DNA of 42,702 nucleotides, from the NCBI GenBank assembly GCA_015059185.1, contig SVAY01000013.1, positions 1 to 42,702 on the forward strand, in the 5' to 3' direction. This document shows positions 37,001 to 42,702 of the stretch, piece by piece. Source of the DNA: Erysipelotrichaceae bacterium. GTDB taxonomy: Bacteria; Bacillota_I; Bacilli_A; RFN20; CAG-826. The number at the start of each line of letters is the position of its first letter. Positions within the stretch are counted from its first letter, which is position 1. A program made the position numbers and the translations under genes. The notes below the pieces were generated by a model, which made no database searches, was not told the DNA's origin, and saw only the letters and a list, made by a program, of their open reading frames with translations.

Positions 37001-37352
37001 CCTTAGAAAAGTCTAGTTCAAGTTCCATATCTTTACCATTGTTTTTAACGGTACCCAAGAACTCTTTTCCATCAACACCTGTGGTCCATAAGTAGAACGC
37101 TCTATCTCCACATTTACCATCATCGTTGTGGTAATGAAGAGTAACCTTACTGACATCTTCTGCCACCGGTTCATCTTCATCGCCATCAGCATACTTAGGG
37201 GCAAATTGATACTTTACTGGTTCTTTAGCGTAATCCGTAATAGGGTCGATGAATTTTTCCTCTTGTTTAACACTTCCAGCTAATATGCCTGATGTAAGTA
37301 ATAAGCCAGAGCTAACAACGAGGAGAGATAATTTTTTAATAGCGCTTTTCAT
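34089..37352 (-). CDS. pulA: Secreted type I pullulanase
   Basis: 1087 residues with signal peptide (hydrophobic 7-27). CBM41-like N-terminal domain (VTLHYHNDDGKCGDRAFYLW), a CBM48-type domain (FKVWAPTAGLVRLNIYENG), and a GH13 catalytic domain: type I pullulanase motif YNWGYNP (near 547), MDVVYNHV (near 596), nucleophile GFRFDLMGLID (near 687), acid YGEGWTGD (near 714), and CHDNYSLFDQ (near 854). It hydrolyses alpha-1,6 bonds in pullulan and branched starch outside the cell. No sortase motif or lipobox is seen. 14 nt after the amylase gene. Confidence 0.95.
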   Translation of the reverse strand: MKSAIKKLSLLVVSSGLLLTSGILAGSVKQEEKFIDPITDYAKEPVKYQFAPKYADGDEDEPVAEDVSKVTLHYHNDDGKCGDRAFYLWTTGVDGKEFLGTVKNNGKDMELELDFSKDAYKALKNKFSISLIIKCKGTWNGQSEDTVIKWSDFPPNEDKAVVVWMVPGIGSAIECYKTEEETKSDKVTETYFSSFKKIHVQSTAVPNKIRIYSYDAKYLAMSSSAQAKNKETRLFKELDAPSNPKKSGSGDNTRYDYDIVLNYTARVNIQYVLETEYPKYEGKVHSIVIPMHKFYSYDDAAETKTNIARFDKYYTYDGNDLGVTYTPEKSIFKVWAPTAGLVRLNIYENGTTVADDAKDGSDNKEDYYSMAYMQGGVWACELEGDLNGKYYTYTVYNSLGRNEVVDPYAKACGANGKRGMILDFSKTNPEGWSTIDGKWDGKEGYDIDTPQRLSIYEAHVRDLTMHKSWNGKKTPGTYAAYAEKGTRLAGHSDIKTGFDHIEELGVTAIQFTPVYDFDNVEYYCTEELDSNGEPIEGKYKTLVGAENAYNWGYNPLNYNCVEGQYSEDPRNGATRVKEFKELIYALATNSNHTRTIMDVVYNHVMSGPNSNFTKLMPRYYFRYTDNNTYWNNKYGKEKGDKDYIEPDQYFNGSGCSNEVKTEAKMMRKFIVDSLCWWAKEYNVKGFRFDLMGLIDVETLKLAAKELYKIDPDIYMYGEGWTGDGGDAHVDQSLYKESNSKSDYRMTWGANTYCIYRDLKKAANQIYVGAFNDAGRNGIRGGNDRGGGTTNLGRLPGKGFMSGDVTDGKHYKSKAMMVGDNTNVPFTNNEGTGQKPKWVTVKGDTAALQTVNYAACHDNYSLFDQFSGTLGNDDSCADKSKAANVNDICRASTVTNISVMLSNGVAFMQGGDELFRTKEVKTDAERKKIREFEDYAWINGKAIAHNAYMSSDDTNAYDWNRKYEVEYLGNKTPAGHAFGYFTNLSSAIKERANLKFKASAKLDDGKNPNAWNNDETHIYYFAETAALGRGIAVVINGRTGVNGASFDNSYTYAKIDNMCVGDTSITSSGAASIGCTYAILVTRQNPSA

Positions 37353-37366
37353 GGTGTACCCTCCTA

Positions 37367-39841
37367 TTATCCAACAACCACAACACTGTATGGTTTTAAT
37401 GTTCCAGCGGTACCACCAGTACTGCCATCTGCATTAATGTAATTTGCTTTACCGGAAGCTTGACTGAAGTTGACAGTATCACCAGAAATGTTGACGTAAA
37501 CACGTTTCTTGACAGTTGTTCCGGTGCCAAGTTCCATGTACGCAACTTTATTATTTCCGGAATCACCACTGCTTAATAATTGAATAGCTCCCCATGTAGC
37601 TTTTTCTGCGGCTAATTTCTTGTAGAAATTGTACATACTATTAGCAGTATTGGCTTGGGTTGTTTGGTCTTTAACGTTAGCCTTATTGTTGGCATCCCAT
37701 TCAACTACGTAACCGTTAAATTTGTAACCGGTTACAACCTTGCTATCGCCCCATTTGAATGGTTGACGATACCATAAGTCTTCATTGTTTTCGCTTCCAT
37801 ATTTCTTAACGTGTTGATCGGTATTACCACTCATACCAAGTTCATCACCATAGTAAATCCAAGATAATCCACCGTTAAGAAGTGTGAGAGCGGCATGCAC
37901 TTTTGCCTTACCAACTTGAGCAGCATTTGTGCTATCCACTTTTGCAAGATCGCCATTAACGTGGTTAATAGCTCTTGGAGTATCATGGTTAGATGTATAA
38001 GCACCATTAATAAAGCTTGGGCGTTTTCCTTGTGGATAATTTGAAATTCCACTTACAGTGGATGTTCCACTACCAACAAACCACTTATTAGTTTCGGTGT
38101 ATTGGAATGCACCGTAATCGTTAATATGGAAAGCAGGTGTGCCCTTATAGATTAACTCATTAGTATGATAGAAGTTGGAGAAGTCGAATTGAGAATCAAT
38201 TGCTTGATAATATGGAGCAATACGAGCACCATAACCATCAAAGTTTTCACCAACTAAGAAGCATTGTTTATATTCGTTCTTGAGGCCGAATGCGAATTCT
38301 TTCCAGAATTCAACGTTACGAGTCATATCGCTAGAATAATCAAAGTTTGTAGTTACTTTCTTTTTAAGTTCTTCATCATAATATGTTCTTTGACCAACGT
38401 CAGGAATGATGACATCATTACCAGCACTCTTAACTTCGTCTCTCATATAAATGTGTTTAACAGCATCAAGACGATAGCCATCAACACCTTTCTTTAACCA
38501 GTATTTACCTAAAGCAATAACAAGATCTCTAGTTTCTTGATTATCATAGTTAAGCTCAGGCATACCAGAACCGAACTTACCATAGTAGTAATAATCTGAT
38601 TCACCATCTTTATACCAGTCTGGATGGTTTTCAACAGTAACTTGGGTATAACTACCATTTTTGTAGAAGTCAACCTTTTCACCTTTAAACTTCCAGTGGT
38701 AGATGTTTCTCCAAGTAACATCTTTTCCTAAGGCTTCATCTTTACTGACAGCGGCCTTTTGAGAATTACGATACCAGGTATGGTTCTTGGATGTATGGTT
38801 AAGAACTAAGTCAAGAATGATCTTAATTCCTTTTTTATGAGCTTCAGTTAATAATTCAGCAAAATCTTCATCAGTACCAAACTTATCATCGATAGAGTAG
38901 TAATCGACTGTATCATATCCATGGTAAGATTCGCACTTAAATACAGGTGTTAACCAAATACATTGGACGTTGAGGCCTTTTAAATAATCTAAGGAATCAA
39001 TAATACCTCTAATATCACCCATACCATTTCCGTCACTATCTCTATATGAAGCAACGAAGATTTGATAACCAATACCTAACTTAGCAAAGTCGGTAGAGGT
39101 TGGTGAAACCTTATTAGCATATTTGTCAGTAATGCGTGATTCTTTACTCACATATTGTCCGGTCTTATCATCAATTGTTGGGTTGATTTCAACATCACCA
39201 CCTGAAGTATATGTAAAGTTGGCAGCATCACCTTGAGTGATAAATAAATGCATTGCTTTGCTGCTACTTCTCCAATGGGATTGGAAATCTTCAATATAGA
39301 GGTTAGCACCACCATCACTAGTCCAGTGCTTGGTACCATCCATTGATGTTAAATCAGCGACAAGGAAACCAACCTTAGTGGCTCCTTCGAATGATACTGG
39401 ATTACCACTTTTACCACCAATAATGTCATCACGAGTTAAATCAATATCGTAAATAACACCGTGTTCATCATAATCTTTTCCACTGCCTCCAATGTTTTTC
39501 ATTCTTTCACGAGTCATTGGGTGTGGAACGGTAGCGTCAGATGCTTTATTAACAGCGCCCCATAATGAACCCTCTAAATCTTGAGGTGAGTTTGGCCAAA
39601 TCCAAATACCCCAGTTATCGTATTCAGATGTTGATTTGGCTTTTGGTCTGAGGTAATGCATGTAAACATGCCCCTCTTGACTCCAGCCATCAATCCACTT
39701 TTCATAATCGTCAGCAGCTCTAGAATCAGTGGAAATATCTTCACCAGAACCATCGCCACTACCATTAGAACCGCCACATCCGACCATACTAAAAAGAAGG
39801 GTAGGAACAATAAGGCCTAAAAAAAGCTTTTTTCTAATCAT
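37367..39841 (-). CDS. Lipoprotein alpha-amylase-like GH13 enzyme with N-terminal CBM41-like domain
   Basis: 824 residues from the ATG at 39841, chosen because AAGGAG lies 7 nt upstream. Lipoprotein signal with MVGC (Cys about 22) and Gly/Ser/Asp linker. Residues about 55-150 resemble CBM41 (VYMHYLRP...DNWGIWIWPNS). GH13 catalytic motifs: DLVLNHTS (near 345), nucleophile GYRLDAVKH (near 455), acid VGENFDG (near 530), SNHDTPR (near 614). It should cut alpha-1,4 glucans at the cell surface. First gene of the operon with the pullulanase and a small lipoprotein. Confidence 0.93.
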   Translation of the reverse strand: MIRKKLFLGLIVPTLLFSMVGCGGSNGSGDGSGEDISTDSRAADDYEKWIDGWSQEGHVYMHYLRPKAKSTSEYDNWGIWIWPNSPQDLEGSLWGAVNKASDATVPHPMTRERMKNIGGSGKDYDEHGVIYDIDLTRDDIIGGKSGNPVSFEGATKVGFLVADLTSMDGTKHWTSDGGANLYIEDFQSHWRSSSKAMHLFITQGDAANFTYTSGGDVEINPTIDDKTGQYVSKESRITDKYANKVSPTSTDFAKLGIGYQIFVASYRDSDGNGMGDIRGIIDSLDYLKGLNVQCIWLTPVFKCESYHGYDTVDYYSIDDKFGTDEDFAELLTEAHKKGIKIILDLVLNHTSKNHTWYRNSQKAAVSKDEALGKDVTWRNIYHWKFKGEKVDFYKNGSYTQVTVENHPDWYKDGESDYYYYGKFGSGMPELNYDNQETRDLVIALGKYWLKKGVDGYRLDAVKHIYMRDEVKSAGNDVIIPDVGQRTYYDEELKKKVTTNFDYSSDMTRNVEFWKEFAFGLKNEYKQCFLVGENFDGYGARIAPYYQAIDSQFDFSNFYHTNELIYKGTPAFHINDYGAFQYTETNKWFVGSGTSTVSGISNYPQGKRPSFINGAYTSNHDTPRAINHVNGDLAKVDSTNAAQVGKAKVHAALTLLNGGLSWIYYGDELGMSGNTDQHVKKYGSENNEDLWYRQPFKWGDSKVVTGYKFNGYVVEWDANNKANVKDQTTQANTANSMYNFYKKLAAEKATWGAIQLLSSGDSGNNKVAYMELGTGTTVKKRVYVNISGDTVNFSQASGKANYINADGSTGGTAGTLKPYSVVVVG

Positions 39842-39856
39842 AGCTTGTCTCCTTAT

Positions 39857-39915
39857 GAACAATTAAAATTGTTTTGCTTGTTATTATTTTAATTCGACAT
39901 ACATATCGATGTCAA
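39857..39915 (-). promoter_or_regulatory. Promoter and operator-like dyads of the starch operon
   Basis: Minus strand -35 TTGACA (39910-39915), 18-bp spacer, -10 TAAAAT (39886-39891). The spacer holds a dyad GACAT-N8-ATGTC, which partly matches the CcpA cre consensus (two mismatches), and the leader holds AACAATT-TT-AATTGTT. Carbon-source control is plausible, not shown. Confidence 0.5.
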
Positions 39916-39920
39916 ATTAT

Positions 39921-39938
39921 ATAGATTGTTTAATCTAT
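39921..39938 (-). terminator. Weak terminator hairpin after the RDD genes
   Basis: Minus strand ATAGATT-AAAC-AATCTAT, followed by ATAATTTG. A clear 7-bp stem but no real T run. Confidence 0.4.
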
Positions 39939-39943
39939 TATAA

Positions 39944-41050
39944 CTATTGTTTATTGGATCTTTTATCTCTATTTCTAAACTCTTCGTCTCGAGAGGTTGA
40001 TAAGTCCATTTGAGATGCGTTTTGAAGCTTTTCAAGGTAGTCTTTATCTTCCACTACTTGGTTTTCTTCTTTTTTATCATAAACCCTAGCTTCACCTATA
40101 CTCTTGAAGATAAGAGAGTTTTCTTTATCAACAGCCATTGTTCCACTTACCAAATCTGGTATATCCCTACTAGATTGTCTAAATAACATTAATAAGATGG
40201 AAACAAAGACTGGGAATATCATTAATGATATTATTGAATATCTATCTGCTATCGCAAAACCTATAATAGGAAAGATGTACAAAGACACTCCTCTTACGAT
40301 AGTTTGATACGGTTTTATCTTTAAGGAATCTTTATTTTTAACATAGGCGATATTCATTGATTTATCACCAACAGTTTGTCCATTTTTGAAGCATAATGGA
40401 ACAATGATATTAAGGATAACTACACCTAAACCAATAGCACATGTCCTTGTAGCAATTTGTATATTATCTTTATATGTGGCGGCTTCTTTATAAGCCTCAT
40501 CAAAATCAAACAAAAAGTTAGTCATTTTGTTATATTTTGAAAGAAATAAATCAGTCTTGTATCTTTCATAGTTATAACCTGACATATCAGGTCTTTGAAC
40601 ACCAATTTCATCAACTAAAACAGTGCCATCTTCCTTTAATTGATATTGGAATAAATCACCCTTATATTTATCACCTTCTGGAGTAGGATTATAAGGGAGG
40701 TTTAAGACAAACACATTATAAATGTGAGTAATGCTACTATAAGTCTCATTTGGATATGCTTTTTTGGTGACTTCCACTATCTCATCAGGATAATATTCAA
40801 AGTAAAATTTCTTTACTACTGTTTCATATTTATCAAAGTCTTCTTTGTCACTTAGTACTAGGCCATGTTCAACTTCACATTGCTTAACAGTTTCAACTCT
40901 TTCGTTATATTTGAACATTGGTCCAATGATGGCGTATAAAAAGAGGAAGTAGAACGCTACAGTTGTTACCGCTAACAATAATAAGTCGATAACTAAAGCA
41001 ATTAATCTTCTACTCTTCTGAGCTTGTTCCACTCGAATCGCTTGGTTCAT
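39944..41050 (-). CDS. RDD-family membrane protein with large external loop (B)
   Basis: 368 residues. The RDD signature RRLIALVIDLLLL (14-26) starts helix 1; about 160 residues that look external follow (41-200), then two or three more helices with NGQTVGDKSMNIAYV, the second RDD signature. A charged tail (310-368) is cytoplasmic. RDD proteins are thought to be transporters or ion exchangers, but insertion of a large loop is unusual. It begins inside the 3' end of the upstream RDD gene (41-bp overlap), so the two are coupled and probably act as a pair. Confidence 0.78.
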   Translation of the reverse strand: MNQAIRVEQAQKSRRLIALVIDLLLLAVTTVAFYFLFLYAIIGPMFKYNERVETVKQCEVEHGLVLSDKEDFDKYETVVKKFYFEYYPDEIVEVTKKAYPNETYSSITHIYNVFVLNLPYNPTPEGDKYKGDLFQYQLKEDGTVLVDEIGVQRPDMSGYNYERYKTDLFLSKYNKMTNFLFDFDEAYKEAATYKDNIQIATRTCAIGLGVVILNIIVPLCFKNGQTVGDKSMNIAYVKNKDSLKIKPYQTIVRGVSLYIFPIIGFAIADRYSIISLMIFPVFVSILLMLFRQSSRDIPDLVSGTMAVDKENSLIFKSIGEARVYDKKEENQVVEDKDYLEKLQNASQMDLSTSRDEEFRNRDKRSNKQ

Positions 41051-42050
41051 CTAAATCAATTCCTTTTTCTTTTAATCTATTAGTAATATAAGCCTCTTCT
41101 TTCATAGAGTCAAAGAAGATAGAACGGTTCCCATCCGCTACGACAGTAGAGGCTACTTTATCATGTAATGCTTGTCTTTTCTTGGTGAATAAGAACATTG
41201 TATATGGAACAAGAATGCCACCACCGAGAGTAGCAATGCCAAACGCTAATTCTAAGAAATAAATAAGCCATCTTAATAATTGCTTAATTTTCTTTACACG
41301 GTGCCCTTGATCAGTTAATACAATTAGATGAAAAATATATTTACCAATTGTTTGTCCGTACGGAGAGAAGAAAGGCACTAAACCATCAAAAATGAATGAA
41401 GTTACTGCAATCACAGGGATAATTAATAACAAAACATTAATTAACATTTGGTTAGATTCATCTACTCTTGTTTTAATAACAGAAGAAGTATCAACGGTAA
41501 CAGCAGCATTTTCATAAGCAGTTAAGAAGAATGATAAAGTGGTAGTCATCTTACTATCATCAATCATTTTGAGCGAATAATTAGTAATGCCTTCCACTTC
41601 TTCAATAACAAATTCACTAATATTACTTTCTTCAGTTCCAACCTTTAAAATATTAGCGGTAAAAGTTTCATAAGTAAGTTTAATTTGGCCACCATATTTG
41701 ATGTTTAAATCAGTGGTGTAATAAGTATATAGATCTTTTAAAAGATTATTGTTATCAACGACAGTTCCGTCTAGATTAATAGAAACATTACTTAATTTCT
41801 CAATAGTTGTAATATTGCTTTTGAAATTGCTTTTTGCGGCGTATTGTCCATTTTTATTTGTAACAAATAGACCACTATCTTGATAAAGAGCAACAACTTC
41901 CTCGCTATTTTGTTGGAATCTTTTGGCGTCAAATACATTAGGATATACAGCAGCAAAATAAACAGTTGCACTGACGGCAAGCATAATTAAAAAATCAATT
42001 AATCTTGCAAGCATTCTTTTACCCTTAGGTGCTAGAAAAATCTTTTTCAT
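41010..42050 (-). CDS. RDD-family membrane protein with large external loop (A)
   Basis: 346 residues, paralogous layout to the next gene: KRMLARLIDFLIMLAVSATVYF forms helix 1 with the RDD signature, residues about 38-200 form an external domain, then helices with the YGQTIGKYIFHLIVL motif and QALHDKVASTVV near the end. The external domains of the two proteins share little sequence. The mRNA is probably leaderless: -10 TAGAAT ends 9 nt before the ATG and there is no ribosome binding site. Confidence 0.78.
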   Translation of the reverse strand: MKKIFLAPKGKRMLARLIDFLIMLAVSATVYFAAVYPNVFDAKRFQQNSEEVVALYQDSGLFVTNKNGQYAAKSNFKSNITTIEKLSNVSINLDGTVVDNNNLLKDLYTYYTTDLNIKYGGQIKLTYETFTANILKVGTEESNISEFVIEEVEGITNYSLKMIDDSKMTTTLSFFLTAYENAAVTVDTSSVIKTRVDESNQMLINVLLLIIPVIAVTSFIFDGLVPFFSPYGQTIGKYIFHLIVLTDQGHRVKKIKQLLRWLIYFLELAFGIATLGGGILVPYTMFLFTKKRQALHDKVASTVVADGNRSIFFDSMKEEAYITNRLKEKGIDLDEPSDSSGTSSEE

Positions 42051-42059
42051 ATTGTTAAT

Positions 42060-42088
42060 ATTCTACATCAAATGTTATTTGATATAAT
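42060..42088. promoter_or_regulatory. Divergent promoters around an operator-like dyad
   Basis: Minus -10 TAGAAT (42060-42065) and plus -10 TATAAT (42083-42088) face outwards exactly 17 bp apart, so each occupies the -35 position of the other. Between them lies a perfect inverted repeat ATCAAAT-GTT-ATTTGAT (42067-42083). One regulator could control both the RDD pair and the plus-strand gene. Confidence 0.6.
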
Positions 42089-42115
42089 AGATATAATTAA
42101 TCTATTGGAGGCTAT

Positions 42116-42601
42116 ATGAAACTAAAAATATACCAAAACTCGTTAATTGTGGCATTAATTGCCTTAGCACTACTCAATATCTATTTTATCGTAAGGACAG
42201 CAATGCTTTTCCCAACAGTAGAATCAATCCAAGACAATATTATTCTTCTTATATGCTTACTTGTCTTATTAGCAATGCTAGTGATGGATGTCATTAATAC
42301 ATTTGTTTCTAAGACTAAAGGTTCTACTTTTATTAAGCCTCTAGCATTTGATGACGACACTACAGTTAACACTAAATTTATCGTCTTCTGTTATATCTTT
42401 GGCGTTATCTCAATTGGTGTAATTATTTATTTCATTCTTATTTTAAGCGGTGTTCAATTATTCTTCTCCACTTTCCCACGTCCATTAGCGTATTTAATCG
42501 TCAATCTTTTCTCTTTAACGTTATTAGCATGCGTTGCCATCATTCTCTTCCCCTATGTAGGAAGAGGCGATATCTCTTTTAAAAAGAAAAATCGAAAATA
42601 A
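42116..42601 (+). CDS. Four-helix membrane protein, function unknown
   Basis: 161 residues with four predicted membrane helices (about 8-30, 42-62, 88-112 and 122-146) and a short basic tail (KKKNRK). I do not recognise a family. GGAGG lies 4 nt before the ATG. It diverges from the RDD genes and shares their promoter region, which suggests a common context, and it is followed by its own terminator. Confidence 0.75.
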   Translation: MKLKIYQNSLIVALIALALLNIYFIVRTAMLFPTVESIQDNIILLICLLVLLAMLVMDVINTFVSKTKGSTFIKPLAFDDDTTVNTKFIVFCYIFGVISIGVIIYFILILSGVQLFFSTFPRPLAYLIVNLFSLTLLACVAIILFPYVGRGDISFKKKNRK

Positions 42602-42644
42602 TCTAAGAAGAAAAAGGGCTTAGCCAGGCACTATTCACTAAAAT

Positions 42645-42673
42645 GGGGAGTTTTGGGGACTACTCCCCTTTTT
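42645..42673 (+). terminator. Intrinsic terminator of the four-helix protein gene
   Basis: GGGGAGT, 10-nt loop, ACTCCCC followed by five T. Confidence 0.85.
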
Positions 42674-42702
42674 CATTAATGAAATAAGTAATTTAAAAGT
42701 AC

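Overview
The window is a chromosomal piece of a low-GC Gram-positive-type bacterium. It carries a complete S10-spc-alpha ribosomal protein cluster in Bacillota order, a zinc-type adenylate kinase, AGGAGG ribosome binding sites, CcpA-era starch enzymes with lipoprotein signals, and the standard genetic code (TGA is used as a stop in adk). The missing rpmD (L30), AT-rich spacers and fermentative [FeFe] hydrogenase fit an uncultured gut-type Bacilli or Mycoplasmatota-related lineage. That placement is inference, because no 16S gene is present.

Layout: positions 1-1554 hold an orphan HipA-like kinase gene with repeats in its promoter and 29-bp spaced repeats behind its 3' end. Positions 1587-4710 hold a three-gene ABC importer (lipoprotein, permease, ATPase). 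Its 5' leader encodes a 22-codon peptide with seven Tyr codons, followed by mutually exclusive antiterminator and terminator hairpins, so it looks like a tyrosine-sensing attenuator. Positions 4779-5606 hold an XRE-MntA/HepT toxin-antitoxin pair. Positions 5617-20662 hold the 29-gene ribosomal protein, secY, adk, map, infA and rpoA cluster on the minus strand, driven from a TTGACA promoter with a leader RNA.

Positions 20796-21223, upstream of the S10 promoter, form a compact RNA locus without an annotated gene. It has a structured minus-strand small RNA with its own extended -10 promoter and terminator, a divergent plus-strand RNA of about 57 nt, and a 29-residue hydrophobic peptide gene whose 3' end abuts that antisense RNA (a type I toxin-antitoxin layout). 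Next come a small membrane protein and a queuosine operon tgt-esterase-queA-queH (21395-25468), a DUF3810 metallopeptidase-like membrane protein, and on the plus strand an electron-bifurcating-type hydrogenase operon (26779-30955), an ATPase_2/DUF234 ATPase with a nuclease-like tail, and a DUF368/PopT lipid-carrier transporter.

Positions 33637-39915 hold an extracellular alpha-glucan operon: a lipoprotein alpha-amylase-like enzyme, a type I pullulanase and a small lipoprotein. The window ends with two tandem RDD membrane proteins that share a divergent promoter and operator-like dyad with a four-helix membrane protein.

How the genes fit together: translation capacity (ribosomal proteins, queuosine tRNA modification) sits beside nutrient capture (amino-acid ABC importer, starch degradation) and fermentative electron disposal (hydrogenase). 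Several genes without a Shine-Dalgarno sequence have a -10 hexamer 6-9 nt before the ATG, which points to leaderless transcripts. The most interesting items are the Tyr leader-peptide attenuator and the three-RNA locus upstream of the S10 operon.
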